Of a DNA stretch of 64,000 bases, positions 38,192 through 48,676 are shown in pieces. The notes beneath the pieces were generated by a model. It did not search any database. It worked only from the letters and a program-made list of their open reading frames with translations, and was not told the DNA's origin. The first letter of the stretch is position 1. The number at the start of each line of letters is the position of its first letter. This DNA comes from Paludibacteraceae bacterium (lineage in GTDB: Bacteria > Bacteroidota > Bacteroidia > Bacteroidales > Paludibacteraceae). The position numbers and the translations under genes were made by a program. The stretch covers positions 124,001 to 188,000 of the forward strand of contig JAFTIM010000004.1 in assembly GCA_017456885.1 (NCBI GenBank), read 5' to 3'.

Positions 38192-40810
38192 ATGACTTCA
38201 AACGAAATAAGACAATCGTTTCTCGATTTTTTTGCATCAAAAAACCACAAAATCGTTCCATCGGCTCCGATGGTCGTAAAAGACGACCCCACGCTGATGT
38301 TTACAAATGCTGGTATGAATCAGTGGAAAAACATTATTTTGGGTAATGACCCGATTAAATATCCTCGTATTGCTGATTCGCAAAAATGCTTACGCGTGAG
38401 CGGTAAACACAACGATTTGGAAGAGGTCGGACACGACACCTATCACCACACCATGTTCGAAATGTTAGGCAATTGGTCGTTTGGCGATTATTTCAAAAAA
38501 GAGGCGATTGAATGGGCTTGGGAGTATTTAACCGAAGTGTTAAAACTGGACAAGGATCGTTTATACGTTACCATTTTCGAAGGTGCGAAAGACGAAGGTT
38601 TGGAACGCGATAACGAGGCTGCCGAAATATGGGCGAAATTTATTGACAAAGACAGAATTATCGATGGCAACAAGCACGACAACTTCTGGGAAATGGGCGA
38701 CACAGGACCATGCGGTCCCTGCTCCGAAATCCACATTGATTTGCGTCCCGACAGCGAACGACAAAAAATAAGCGGGAAATCGCTTGTCAACGGCGATCAC
38801 CCGCAAGTAATCGAGATTTGGAACAACGTCTTTATGCAATATAACCGCAAAGCCGACGGTTCGTTGGAACCACTGCCCAATAAGGTCATCGACACGGGTA
38901 TGGGCTTCGAGCGACTTTGTGTTGCCGTTCAAGGCAAAACATCGAACTACGACACCGACGTTTTTCAACCCATGTTAAAAGCTATCGGCAAGAAATGCGA
39001 TTGCACCTACGGCGAAACCGAAAAAACGGACATTGCCATGCGTGTTGTGGCCGACCATATTCGTACGATTGCTTTTGCCATTACCGACGGACAACTGCCA
39101 AGTAATGCAAAGGCAGGCTATGTCATTCGCCGTATTTTGCGGCGTGCTGTTCGTTACGGATACACATTTTTGAATCAGCACTCGGCATTTCTCTACAAGC
39201 TCATTCCCGATTTGATAGAGTCGATGGGAGATGCTTATCCTGAATTAAAACAGCAAAAAACGCTCATCGAAAAGGTTATAAAAGAGGAAGAGGAAGCTTT
39301 TCTGCGTACACTCGAAACCGGCATCAGGCTTTTGGAAAAAATAATGAGCGACACGAAAAAAGCCGGCAAGAACGAGATAACCGGTGTCGAGGCATTCACG
39401 CTATACGATACATACGGTTTTCCGCTCGATTTGACCGAACTCATTTTGAAAGAAAACGACCTGACGCTTAACGAAAACAAGTTCAACGCCGAAATGCAAA
39501 AGCAAAAAGAACGCGCACGCAATGCCGCTTCGGTCGAAACAGGCGATTGGATTTCATTGCGTGAGGGAGAAACCACCTTTGTCGGTTACGACAAAACAAC
39601 GTGCGAAACACAAATACTTCGCTATCGGAAAATGGCATCGAAAGGCAAAGAGTATTTCCAAATTGTATTAAGTCAAACGCCTTTTTACGCCGAAATGGGT
39701 GGACAAGTTGGCGATACGGGTTTTTTGAGTGCCAATAATGAAAAGATTTCGGTGATTGACACCAAAAAAGAGAACAACCTACCTATTCACATCGTGGAAC
39801 ATTTGCCGAAAGATGTTACGGCTACATTTACGGCTGAAATTGATACCGAAAAGCGTACGGCCATCGAAGCCAACCACTCTGCCACACACCTTTTGCACGA
39901 AGCATTGCGTCAGGTGCTGGGCAACCATGTGGAACAAAAAGGCTCGTATGTGTCAGCAAACTCTTTGCGATTCGACTTTTCGCATTTCCAAAAAGTTTCT
40001 GCCGAGGAAATTCGCAAGATCGAACATTTGGTAAACAAAAAAATACGTCAAAACGTACCTTTGCAAGAGCATCGAAACATGCCGATAGCCGAAGCTCGAA
40101 ACTTGGGTGCCATGGCGCTGTTCGGCGAAAAATACGGCGAGCAAGTGCGTGTCATTCAATACGGCTCATCTATCGAGTTGTGCGGAGGAACACACGTAAA
40201 AGCCACCGGCTGTATCGGTATGTTACGCATTATTTCGGAGAGTTCGGTAGCTGCAGGCATTCGACGCATCGAAGCCGTTACGGCAGAAAATGCAGAGAAA
40301 TTACTCGACTCCGTTCAAGACACTCAAAACAGCATTCGCGAACTGTTTAACAATGTTCCGAACTTTTTGCAAGCCATCAAGAAAACCATAGAAGACAACG
40401 CCTCTTTGAAGAAAAAGATGGACGATTTTATGCAGAAAGAGATACAAAGTATGCGCAATCTGTTGCTCGAACGCGCCACCGACATCAACAACGTCAAAGT
40501 AATAAAACACATCGGAAACGAGTCGCCTGAACTTTACAAAAACATTGTTCCCCTGCTCAAAGGGAAATTTGCCAACACCAATTTTGCATTCATTGTCGGC
40601 ACCATTTACGAGGGGAGACCCTCGCTCATACTCTTTTTAAGCCAACCGATGGTCGAAGCGGGATTCAATGCCGGGAACATCATTCGTGAAGCAGCCAAAG
40701 AGATAGATGGCGGTGGAGGCGGACAAGCGTTTATGGCTACCGCAGGAGGCAAAAAGGCCGATGGCATACAATTTGCAATCAATAACATCGTTGAAACTAT
40801 TACTAAATAA
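38192..40810 (+). CDS. alaS: Alanyl-tRNA synthetase
   Basis: 872 residues, normal length. Class II catalytic core ([37 protein letters not shown]), the editing domain with [11 protein letters not shown] zinc site at about 565-575, [10 protein letters not shown] at about 660, and a C-terminal C-Ala domain ending in [15 protein letters not shown]. Charges tRNA-Ala and clears Ser/Gly mischarging. Followed by a small lipoprotein gene after 8 bp. Confidence 0.98.
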   Translation: MTSNEIRQSFLDFFASKNHKIVPSAPMVVKDDPTLMFTNAGMNQWKNIILGNDPIKYPRIADSQKCLRVSGKHNDLEEVGHDTYHHTMFEMLGNWSFGDYFKKEAIEWAWEYLTEVLKLDKDRLYVTIFEGAKDEGLERDNEAAEIWAKFIDKDRIIDGNKHDNFWEMGDTGPCGPCSEIHIDLRPDSERQKISGKSLVNGDHPQVIEIWNNVFMQYNRKADGSLEPLPNKVIDTGMGFERLCVAVQGKTSNYDTDVFQPMLKAIGKKCDCTYGETEKTDIAMRVVADHIRTIAFAITDGQLPSNAKAGYVIRRILRRAVRYGYTFLNQHSAFLYKLIPDLIESMGDAYPELKQQKTLIEKVIKEEEEAFLRTLETGIRLLEKIMSDTKKAGKNEITGVEAFTLYDTYGFPLDLTELILKENDLTLNENKFNAEMQKQKERARNAASVETGDWISLREGETTFVGYDKTTCETQILRYRKMASKGKEYFQIVLSQTPFYAEMGGQVGDTGFLSANNEKISVIDTKKENNLPIHIVEHLPKDVTATFTAEIDTEKRTAIEANHSATHLLHEALRQVLGNHVEQKGSYVSANSLRFDFSHFQKVSAEEIRKIEHLVNKKIRQNVPLQEHRNMPIAEARNLGAMALFGEKYGEQVRVIQYGSSIELCGGTHVKATGCIGMLRIISESSVAAGIRRIEAVTAENAEKLLDSVQDTQNSIRELFNNVPNFLQAIKKTIEDNASLKKKMDDFMQKEIQSMRNLLLERATDINNVKVIKHIGNESPELYKNIVPLLKGKFANTNFAFIVGTIYEGRPSLILFLSQPMVEAGFNAGNIIREAAKEIDGGGGGQAFMATAGGKKADGIQFAINNIVETITK

Positions 40811-40818
40811 TTGTAATT

Positions 40819-41265
40819 ATGAAAAAACTGTTTTTTACCGTTTCGGGCATATTGTTGTTGTTCTGCAGTTGCATTCAAAACAACGAACAACAGCACAATT
40901 GTCCTGTATATGTACCTGAAAACACGGTGGCTCTCACCACAAAATACATCAGTGTGTATCCCTCGGATTGGAAAGAGTTCGACCAACCGCTCGAACGATA
41001 CTCTTACGCCACTTTCGAATTGGAGGATATCACAAAAACCGTACTCGACTACGGAGCCGTGATGGCTTACCTTATTGGCTCTACCGACAATCCGCTACCC
41101 TACATTTTCCCCTTAGAGACAGAGGCTGGCGACACCATTATGCACAACTATCGTTTCGATTTGGAAGAAAAAGCCATTACGTTCATTCTTGAATCGTCGG
41201 ATATGGACATCTATCTTCCTCAAGATACCATACAATTTAAAGTATCTGTTTTCAGCCCGAATTGA
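40819..41265 (+). CDS. Small lipoprotein, hypothetical
   Basis: 148 residues with a lipoprotein signal (SGILLLFCSC, lipobox CSC with Cys at about 18). The mature part is beta-rich with acidic residues; no family recognised. It follows alaS closely on the same strand and ends before a strong bidirectional terminator. Confidence 0.7.
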   Translation: MKKLFFTVSGILLLFCSCIQNNEQQHNCPVYVPENTVALTTKYISVYPSDWKEFDQPLERYSYATFELEDITKTVLDYGAVMAYLIGSTDNPLPYIFPLETEAGDTIMHNYRFDLEEKAITFILESSDMDIYLPQDTIQFKVSVFSPN

Positions 41266-41289
41266 TAGTTTGCTACGACAGAAATGAAA

Positions 41290-41326
41290 AAAGAAAGACG
41301 CACATTCGTGCGTCTTTCTTTTTTTA
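41290..41326. terminator. Bidirectional intrinsic terminator
   Basis: Thirteen-base-pair stem AAGAAAGACGCAC / GTGCGTCTTTCTT around 41291-41320, loop ATTC, flanked by A run and T run. Serves the lipoprotein gene from the left and the FISUMP gene from the right. Confidence 0.9.
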
Positions 41327-41363
41327 GATATTTTCTTGCAGACAAACGCAGTGCGTCCCTATC

Positions 41364-42122
41364 TTATTCAAGAACAGGGCGGACGGATTGACCGAAGTAG
41401 CGGTCGTCGTAGTTCCTGCCCACGTATTCCGAGTAGAAGCCCACGTTCCACGCGCCGCTCGGGTCGCCCGTTCCGAGCGAACTCGACCAATAGTCGCCGA
41501 CGTCGCCCGCGTTGAGCAAGTCATCGTAGCTGCGATAGCCCGCCGCAGGGAGAAAAATGGAGTTGTCGTTGGTGCCTTTTACTTCGTAGCCGTTTACACC
41601 GTTCTTGGTAGTCCACGTCCAAGTGCAGTTTTCGCGCAATTCCGTCCATTCGGCATCGGTAGGCATACGCCAAGCACCGCCCCAGTTTACAGCGGCAGCA
41701 TCGTCCTCGGGGTCAAGCACGGTTTTGTTATCCACGGTGCCATAACTGCTCTTTGTGTTGTATTTGGTAAAAGTTGAACTGCTTCCATTGCACCACTTAT
41801 AGGTATTCCAATAGTAAGTCGTCTTTGGTTCGGTTTCGCCCCAAGCGTAGTAGTTACCGTACTCCTCGGGTTTGGTGGCACCAACGTTGCAGGTTGCCCA
41901 TTTCACACTCAACCCAAGGTCAACGTAGTCGTGGCCGTTAGTATCCGTAGCGTTATTATTCCCCGAATTAGAGTTACCATCATTCTGGTCGGTATTGGTA
42001 CCATCATTCTGTTCGGTATTAACGCCATTACCGTTGGTGTTGTCACTTGGTTCGTTTTTCTCACACGCAGCAAATACTGCTGCCATGCAGCACACGGCTG
42101 CTAAAAATTTAAAATTTTTCAT
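41364..42122 (-). CDS. FISUMP-domain lipoprotein (Fibrobacter succinogenes major paralogous domain)
   Basis: 252 residues. Lipobox VFAAC with Cys at about 20, then an N/D/G/T-rich low-complexity linker (about 24-65), then the FISUMP domain: HDYVDLGLSVKWATCNVGA, YGNYYAWGE, WRMPTDAEW, and a C-terminal GDYWSSSLGTGDPSGAW ... FGQSVRPVLE. This C-type-lectin-like C-terminus resembles the variable domains of diversity-generating retroelement targets, though no reverse transcriptase is in the window. It starts 81 bp after element B. A close relative sits at 52593-53282 behind element D. Likely surface lipoprotein of unknown ligand. Confidence 0.82.
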   Translation of the reverse strand: MKNFKFLAAVCCMAAVFAACEKNEPSDNTNGNGVNTEQNDGTNTDQNDGNSNSGNNNATDTNGHDYVDLGLSVKWATCNVGATKPEEYGNYYAWGETEPKTTYYWNTYKWCNGSSSTFTKYNTKSSYGTVDNKTVLDPEDDAAAVNWGGAWRMPTDAEWTELRENCTWTWTTKNGVNGYEVKGTNDNSIFLPAAGYRSYDDLLNAGDVGDYWSSSLGTGDPSGAWNVGFYSEYVGRNYDDRYFGQSVRPVLE

Positions 42123-42203
42123 TAGTTTAATTTATTTTCAATTGCCTCCACTTCTTTCGGCTATCGGCATTCTCCGCAGCACCAAAAAGAAAAATTGGTT
42201 CAC

Positions 42204-42465
42204 GTGTGTACATAAAAAGAGCGTGGTGCTTTGTTCTTATCGCTTCATTTGATTCGTTGAGGATTTTCTGGACTTACCTTACATTTTCAAAATCTACGCA
42301 AAAGCCCACGCTGTAAACGTGAGCGCCGTAGGCATCTGCTTGAAAATGTAATGATGATTGAAAGTGTCCAGTTTTCAACGAATCAAGTTCTGCTTATAAC
42401 GCTATTTTCAATATTTCAAGATGTACACACTTTTTACAAGTGTTATTTTTCCATAGGCAAAAAAA
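42204..42465 (-). ncRNA. Structured leader element B (long segmented hairpin, GCTCACG-capped)
   Basis: Helices seen: closing 42204-42213 / 42421-42430 (10 bp), 42220-42224 / 42399-42403 (5 bp), 42249-42260 / 42375-42386 (12 bp), 42268-42273 / 42366-42371 (6 bp), 42280-42290 / 42340-42350 (11 bp), 42294-42298 / 42327-42331 (5 bp), tip 42304-42310 / 42318-42324 with the same C-A mismatch as in A. The conserved reverse-strand blocks GCACCACG, TTTTTATGT and TTTTTTGCCTATG match A. Relative to A, four of ten closing-helix pairs change on both sides and stay paired. Upstream of the FISUMP gene in the same orientation. Confidence 0.65.
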
Positions 42466-42675
42466 ATGTTTAAAAATTAACCGATAGGCGTTGTTTCGCC
42501 ATTCGCAAAAGTAACAATTTTTTACGAAATCCTTTTTAGTCTAAAATTGCCATATTGTTAATAACTTTATAAAAGATAGTTTCCTGCAAGAGGATAAAAA
42601 TAGTAACTTCGTCAATACTTTGAGAGGTTTCACCGACAGATACAAATGTTTTATTTTCAATAGAATACAAAAAAT
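42466..42675. other. Intergenic stretch between element B and dnaE
   Basis: About 210 bp. On the reverse strand a -7-like TACTTTTG (complement of 42506-42513) could start the element B transcript. A small hairpin GGCG TTGTTT CGCC lies at about 42487-42500 between them. On the forward strand ACTTTG near 42620 might belong to a dnaE promoter. Nothing else recognised. Confidence 0.4.
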
Positions 42676-45600
42676 ATGAATTTTACCCATTTACACGTTC
42701 ACTCGCACTACTCCATTCTCGACGGCATGTCGAAAATTTCCGACCTGATAGACAAATGTATGCGTACCGGCATGCACGCCATGGCGCTGACCGACCACGG
42801 CAACATGTTCGGCATAAAAGACTTTCTTGACTATAGCGAGAAAGTGAACGGTGCACCGAAAAAATGCATCAAGGAGTGCGAAGAAGAAATAGCCAAAACC
42901 ACCGACAAAACCAAATTGGCGGAATTGAACGAGCAATTAGCACAACTCAAACAAAAAGCCGCCGACTTTGTGCCATTCAAACCGATTGTCGGCATCGAAG
43001 CCTACTGTGCCCACGAAAATTTAGACGAAGAGATATTGCCCGGACACAAACGCCATCGCGGGTGGCACCTCATTTTGTTGGCCAAAAACCAACAAGGATA
43101 TCACAATTTGTGCAAACTCAGCTCGTTGGCATTCACCGATGGCTATTATTTCAATGCGCGTATCGACCACAAAATGTTGGAGCAATATCACGAAGGACTT
43201 ATTTGCTGTTCGGCATGCTTGGGTGGTGAAATTCCGCAAAAAATAATGAAAAACGACCTTACAGGTGCCGAAGAGTCCGTCTTGTGGTTCAAAAATTTGT
43301 TTGGCGACGACTACTACCTCGAACTGCAACGCCACAAAACCGACAAGCCAAACGCTGCCACCGACACCTACGAGAAACAGCAGGAAGTAAATGCGATACT
43401 CATAAATTTTGCACGCAAACACGGCATCAAACTCATCGCCACCAACGACGTACACTTTGTTGAGGAAGAACACGGCGAGGCACACGACCGTTTGATATGC
43501 CTCAGCACCCAAAAGGACTTCGACGACCCGAACCGTATGCACTACACCAAACAAGAATGGTTGAAATCGCCCGAAGAGATGGCAGAAATCTTCAGTGACT
43601 TGCCCGAAACATTGACCAACACGCAAGAGATAGCCGACAAGGTAGAAGTGTACAGCATCAACAGCGCACCGATTATGCCAAAATTTCCGATACCCGAAAC
43701 ATTCGGCACCGAAGAAGAATATCGCCGGAAATTTACCGAACAAGACCTATTCGACGAATTTACACGCAACGAAAAAGGCGAAGTCGTACTCAGCCAAGAA
43801 GAGGCCGAAAAAAAAATCAAAAAACTTGGCGGCTACGACAAACTCTACCGTATCAAACTCGAAGCCGACTATTTGGCAAAACTCGCTTGGGATGGTGCTC
43901 AAAAACGCTATGGCGACACCCTGACCGACGAACAGCGCGAACGCATCATTTTCGAGCTGCACATTATGAAAACGATGGGTTTCCCCGGCTACTTTCTCAT
44001 CGTGCAGGACTACATACGAGCCGCTCGCGAAGAATTGGGCGTTTCGGTAGGTCCCGGACGTGGTTCTGCGGCAGGCTCCGTAGTTGCTTACTGTCTAAAA
44101 ATTACCGATTTAGACCCATTGAAATACGATTTGCTTTTCGAACGGTTTCTCAATCCCGACCGTATCTCACTACCCGATATTGACGTCGATTTCGACGACG
44201 ACGGACGCGGAAAAGTGCTTGATTGGGTTACACAAAAATACGGATACGAACGCGTTGCACACATCATCACCTATGGTACCATGGCTTCAAAGTCGTCTAT
44301 TGCCGACGTGGGACGCGTACAAAAAGTGCCATTGGCAACGGTCAACACCATCAAGGGATTGATACCCGACCGTTTCCCCGACAACATCAAAGACGAAAAA
44401 GGAAAATCGCCAAAGGTCAACCTCAAAAACTGCTACAAATATCTGCCGGAATTTAAGGAATACCTCTACAATGAGGACAAAAACATATCAACCATGCTGA
44501 CATACGCCGAGGAGTTGGAAGACACCAATCGGCAAGTCGGCATACACGCTTGCGGTGTCATTATCGGTGCCGACGATTTGACGAACTATGCGCCGATATG
44601 TACCGTCGAGGACCGCGAAAGCAAAAAACGCGTTGTCGTTACCCAATACGACGGTCATGTGGTAGAATCGGTCGGATTGATAAAAATGGACTTTCTCGGC
44701 CTTAAAACCTTATCGATTATAAAAGAAACGCTTTCAAATATAAAGAAATCGCATGGCATCGAGATTGATATTGACGCCATACCCATTGACGACGAAAAGA
44801 CCTATAAACTCTTTTGCGAAGGACAAACTACGGGTATTTTCCAATTTGAATCGGCAGGAATGAAAAAATACATGCGCGAACTACAACCCGGTAAAATTGA
44901 AGACCTGATAGCTATGAATGCCCTTTATCGTCCGGGACCGATGGACTATATTCCTCAATTTATTCGTCGTAAACAAGGATTGGAACCGATAGAATACGAT
45001 ATTCCCGTCATGGAAAAATACCTAAAAGACACCTACGGAGTTACGGTTTATCAAGAGCAAGTAATGCTGTTAAGCCGTTTGTTGGCGGGATTTACACGCG
45101 GTCAAGCCGACTCGTTGCGAAAGGCTATGGGTAAAAAAATCAAGGCGATGCTTGACGACTTGAAACCGAAATTCATCGAAGGTGGCAAGAAAAACGGACA
45201 CGACCCCAAAATTCTCGAAAAAATTTGGGGCGATTGGGAAAAGTTCGCTTCATACGCCTTCAACAAATCACACGCGGCCTGTTATGCTTGGGTTGCTTAT
45301 CAAACGGCTTACTTAAAAGCGCACTATCCTGCCGAATTTATGGCTGCCTGCCTCACCCGAAGCAAAGACGACATAAAAGAGGTAACCAAACTGATGGACG
45401 AATGCAAACAGATGCGACTTGCTGTAAAAGGTCCCGACGTAAACGAATCCGAATTGAACTTTATAGTCAACAAAGCGCACGAAATTCGTTTCGGGCTCGG
45501 CGGCATCAAAGGCGTGGGCGAAGGAGCCGTCGAAGCCATTGTCAACGAACGCAAGACAAACGGCGCATACACAAGTATTTACAATTTTGCAGAGCGTGTC

Positions 45601-46533
45601 AATCTGACCGCATGCAACCGAAAAGCCATCGAAAGCATGGCCTATTCCGGTTGTTTCGATGCAATGAATGGCATTTCGCGCGAACAGTTTTTTGCAACAA
45701 ACAAAAAAGGAGAACTATTTATTGATTCTATTATCAACTATGGCAACCGATACAAACAAGATAAACAACAGAATCAGCACTCTCTTTTTGGTGGTTTTGA
45801 AGAAATTGAAATTGTAAAACCCGAAATTCCGAAAGCAAACGAGATTTCCTTGCTCGAAAAATTGAACAAAGAGAAAGAATTGATAGGAATCTTTTTGTCG
45901 TCTCACCCGCTTGACCGTTACAAAATACCGCTAACCTACGGCTGTATTCCGCTCGAAAAATTGACAGAATTGAAAAATGCAAAGAAAAATTATGAGTTTA
46001 CGGTTGGCGGAATGGTTGTTGCCACTCGCGAGGGGAAAACCAAACTCGACCAAAATTTCGGCATTTTGACCATGGAAGACTATTCGGGCACTTTCGAATT
46101 TCCGTTGTTCAGAAATGATTATGTGGACTACAACAAATTTTTGAGAAAGGACTTTTTCTTATTGATAAAAGGGAAAATACAAAAACGTGGATCCGATTGG
46201 AAATACCCGAAAAAAGATGACTCCAAACCTGCCGAATGGGAGGTTAAAATTACAAACATACAGTTGTTCGACGATGTTCATAATCAACTCATTACCAGTG
46301 TAGTTATAAAAATCCCATCAGAATGTATCAACTCGATTACTTCCAATTCGTTGACCTCATTGGTGAATGAAAACAAAGGCGACGTACTGCTATATTTTGA
46401 AATAAACGATAAGAATCTGAATAAATCGGTAGTTCTAAAATCGAGAAAGAAAATAGAATTTAACGAACAATTTGTCAATACAATTAAAGAAATAAATGAT
46501 GAAATCGAAATTGAATGCAATAAAAATTTTTAG
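42676..46533 (+). CDS. dnaE: DNA polymerase III subunit alpha
   Basis: 1285 residues, replicative polymerase catalytic subunit. N-terminal PHP domain with FTHLHVHSHYSILDGMSKI at 3-21 and LTDHGNMFGIKDF. Polymerase active-site acidic residues are in LPDIDVDFDDDGR at about 500, and GPGRGSAAGS lies just before it. The middle has YQEQVMLLSRLLAGFTRGQAD; the C-terminal OB-fold region starts about residue 1090 (YEFTVGGMVVATREGKT). PHP histidines look intact, as in Bacteroidetes that may keep PHP proofreading. Followed one base later by the esterase gene. Confidence 0.98.
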   Translation: MNFTHLHVHSHYSILDGMSKISDLIDKCMRTGMHAMALTDHGNMFGIKDFLDYSEKVNGAPKKCIKECEEEIAKTTDKTKLAELNEQLAQLKQKAADFVPFKPIVGIEAYCAHENLDEEILPGHKRHRGWHLILLAKNQQGYHNLCKLSSLAFTDGYYFNARIDHKMLEQYHEGLICCSACLGGEIPQKIMKNDLTGAEESVLWFKNLFGDDYYLELQRHKTDKPNAATDTYEKQQEVNAILINFARKHGIKLIATNDVHFVEEEHGEAHDRLICLSTQKDFDDPNRMHYTKQEWLKSPEEMAEIFSDLPETLTNTQEIADKVEVYSINSAPIMPKFPIPETFGTEEEYRRKFTEQDLFDEFTRNEKGEVVLSQEEAEKKIKKLGGYDKLYRIKLEADYLAKLAWDGAQKRYGDTLTDEQRERIIFELHIMKTMGFPGYFLIVQDYIRAAREELGVSVGPGRGSAAGSVVAYCLKITDLDPLKYDLLFERFLNPDRISLPDIDVDFDDDGRGKVLDWVTQKYGYERVAHIITYGTMASKSSIADVGRVQKVPLATVNTIKGLIPDRFPDNIKDEKGKSPKVNLKNCYKYLPEFKEYLYNEDKNISTMLTYAEELEDTNRQVGIHACGVIIGADDLTNYAPICTVEDRESKKRVVVTQYDGHVVESVGLIKMDFLGLKTLSIIKETLSNIKKSHGIEIDIDAIPIDDEKTYKLFCEGQTTGIFQFESAGMKKYMRELQPGKIEDLIAMNALYRPGPMDYIPQFIRRKQGLEPIEYDIPVMEKYLKDTYGVTVYQEQVMLLSRLLAGFTRGQADSLRKAMGKKIKAMLDDLKPKFIEGGKKNGHDPKILEKIWGDWEKFASYAFNKSHAACYAWVAYQTAYLKAHYPAEFMAACLTRSKDDIKEVTKLMDECKQMRLAVKGPDVNESELNFIVNKAHEIRFGLGGIKGVGEGAVEAIVNERKTNGAYTSIYNFAERVNLTACNRKAIESMAYSGCFDAMNGISREQFFATNKKGELFIDSIINYGNRYKQDKQQNQHSLFGGFEEIEIVKPEIPKANEISLLEKLNKEKELIGIFLSSHPLDRYKIPLTYGCIPLEKLTELKNAKKNYEFTVGGMVVATREGKTKLDQNFGILTMEDYSGTFEFPLFRNDYVDYNKFLRKDFFLLIKGKIQKRGSDWKYPKKDDSKPAEWEVKITNIQLFDDVHNQLITSVVIKIPSECINSITSNSLTSLVNENKGDVLLYFEINDKNLNKSVVLKSRKKIEFNEQFVNTIKEINDEIEIECNKNF

Positions 46534-46534
46534 A

Positions 46535-48604
46535 ATGAAAAAACTCATTTTTCTGCTGTTTACCATCTTTTGCTGTTCACAAGCAAATTGCATAACAAAA
46601 GTTGCTTGTATCGGAAACAGCATTACCTATGGCATGGGCATTAGTAATCGTAACCACGACTCTTACCCTGCACAACTTCAACAAATGCTCGGAGAGAAAT
46701 ACGAAATCGGAAATTTCGGGAAATCGGGTGCCACACTTTTACGAAAAGGACATATGCCCTACATGCAACAAATTGAATTTGCAAAGGCGTTGGAATTTAA
46801 ACCCGATATTGTGGTGATACATTTAGGCATTAACGATACCGACCCTCGCGATTGGCCGAATTATCGCGATGAGTTTATCGGCGATTATCGTGCGTTAATT
46901 GATACGTTTCGCACCATAAACAAAAAATGTCGAATTTTTATAGCAAAAATGACACCGATTGGTCATCAGCATCGTCGGTTCGATTCAGGGACAAGAGTTT
47001 GGCACGAAGAAATACAGCAAGCAATCATCACCATTGCCAATACAGCCAAAGATGTGCAACTGATTGATTTCTACGAGCCGCTGCTACCCTATCCGAATCT
47101 TATTCCTGATGCGCTGCACCCCAATGAAACAGGAGCCAAAATACTTGCGGAAACCGTATATCGGCACATAACAGGTGATTTTGGAGGACTGCAAATGCCG
47201 GATATTTATTCCGACAATATGATTCTGCAACACAATCAGCCAATTACCATACGCGGCATTGCCAATGCTGGCGACCAGGTTACCGGTGAAATGGGCAAGC
47301 AAAAACAAAAAACAGTTGCCGCTCCGAACGGGAAATGGGAAATCACGCTGAAACCTCTGAAATCGTCGGAAGTGTACACTTTGAGTATTGCTACAAAGCA
47401 CCAAAAACTTACCTATAAAAATGTTTTGGCGGGCGAGGTATGGCTTTGTTCCGGACAATCGAACATGGAATTTCAATTAAGCCGAAGTTTTAATGCCGAA
47501 AAAGAAATAGGCAATGCCCTGCACACCGACATTCGTTTATACAACATGAAACCACGTTGGCGCACCGACAATAACGAATGGAGCACGGAAGCACTTGATT
47601 CTATCAATATGCTGAAGTATTTTTCTAAAAACCATTGGGAAATATGCCAACCAAACACCGTCGAAAACTTTTCGGCAATAGCCTATTATTTCGGGAAAGT
47701 GTTACACGACAGTTTAAACGTTCCTATCGGACTGATTTGCAATGCAGTAGGCGGATCTCCTATTGAATCGTGGATAGACAGACCAAACATAGAAGAACAT
47801 CTGCCAGCGGTGTTAAGAAATTGGGAAGAAAACGATTTTATACAAGAATGGGTGAGAAAACGTGCCGCTTTAAACATACAGAAATCGAACAACCCGCAAC
47901 AACGCCACCCTTATCATCCTTGTTATTTGTACGAATCGGCAATTGCTCCTCTTGCTCAATTCCCTATCAAAGGCGTCATTTGGTATCAAGTGGAATCAAA
48001 TGCGCATAACTACGAAACACATTCAAATTTATTTAAAATGCTTGTTGCGAGTTGGCGAAAAAGTTGGGAGAACGATGAGATGCCTTTCTACTATGTTCAA
48101 TTATCAAGTCTTAATCGTCCCTCGTGGACATGGTTTCGTAACAGCCAACGTTTGTTGCTGGACGAAATACCTTATACGGGAATGGCTGTCAGCACCGATT
48201 GCGGTGATTCACTCGATGTACACCCGATTCTCAAAAAAGAGGTTGGCGACAGATTGGCTGCGTGGGCTTTAAACAAAACCTATTCTTTAAAAAAGATAAC
48301 GCCATCAGGACCTTTGTTCAAGAATGCCTCTTTTTCCGGACATGAGGTGGTAGTTTCTTTTGAATATGACAAAGACTTGCATACCTCTGACAATGCCCCA
48401 CTACGCACTTTCGAATTGGCTGGCGAAGATGGAATTTTTTATCCGGCCGAAGCCACAATCAGCCGAAATAAGGTGAAAGTAAAATCGAAGAAGGTGAAGA
48501 ACCCGAAAATGATACGATATGCTTGGCAGCCATATACAAATGCCAATTTGGTAAACAACACAGGATTTCCGGCCTCAACTTTCAGAGCCGAAAAAACAGA
48601 GTAA
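46535..48604 (+). CDS. Secreted SGNH hydrolase fused to sialate O-acetylesterase-like domain
   Basis: About 689 residues from the ATG at 46535, directly after the dnaE stop; signal peptide MKKLIFLLFTIFCCSQANC. First domain (about 22-205) is an SGNH/GDSL hydrolase: nucleophile Ser in CIGNSITYG, HLGIND, and catalytic DALHPN. Second half resembles sialate O-acetylesterases with LCSGQSNMEFQLS, GSPIESWI and IWYQVESNAHNY, the last matching the WYQGExN pattern with Gly replaced by Val. Probably two esterase activities on acylated glycans. The placement behind dnaE seems accidental; the gene ends at a shared terminator. Confidence 0.88.
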   Translation: MKKLIFLLFTIFCCSQANCITKVACIGNSITYGMGISNRNHDSYPAQLQQMLGEKYEIGNFGKSGATLLRKGHMPYMQQIEFAKALEFKPDIVVIHLGINDTDPRDWPNYRDEFIGDYRALIDTFRTINKKCRIFIAKMTPIGHQHRRFDSGTRVWHEEIQQAIITIANTAKDVQLIDFYEPLLPYPNLIPDALHPNETGAKILAETVYRHITGDFGGLQMPDIYSDNMILQHNQPITIRGIANAGDQVTGEMGKQKQKTVAAPNGKWEITLKPLKSSEVYTLSIATKHQKLTYKNVLAGEVWLCSGQSNMEFQLSRSFNAEKEIGNALHTDIRLYNMKPRWRTDNNEWSTEALDSINMLKYFSKNHWEICQPNTVENFSAIAYYFGKVLHDSLNVPIGLICNAVGGSPIESWIDRPNIEEHLPAVLRNWEENDFIQEWVRKRAALNIQKSNNPQQRHPYHPCYLYESAIAPLAQFPIKGVIWYQVESNAHNYETHSNLFKMLVASWRKSWENDEMPFYYVQLSSLNRPSWTWFRNSQRLLLDEIPYTGMAVSTDCGDSLDVHPILKKEVGDRLAAWALNKTYSLKKITPSGPLFKNASFSGHEVVVSFEYDKDLHTSDNAPLRTFELAGEDGIFYPAEATISRNKVKVKSKKVKNPKMIRYAWQPYTNANLVNNTGFPASTFRAEKTE

Positions 48605-48620
48605 GCATTACCTGCAAAAA

Positions 48621-48660
48621 AAATAAAAACGCCGAAAAATTTTTCGGCGTTTTTATTTTT
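48621..48660. terminator. Bidirectional terminator between esterase gene and nifJ
   Basis: Long perfect inverted repeat AAAAACGCCGAAAAA / TTTTTCGGCGTTTTT with flanking A and T runs between two convergent genes. Confidence 0.9.
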
Positions 48661-48676
48661 AGGATTCAATTAAGAA

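Noticed and set aside
41430-41450. Extra copy of the GCCCACG tip motif
   Set aside because: GAAGCCCACG here lies inside the FISUMP coding sequence and has no matching CGTGAGC arm or flanking helices.
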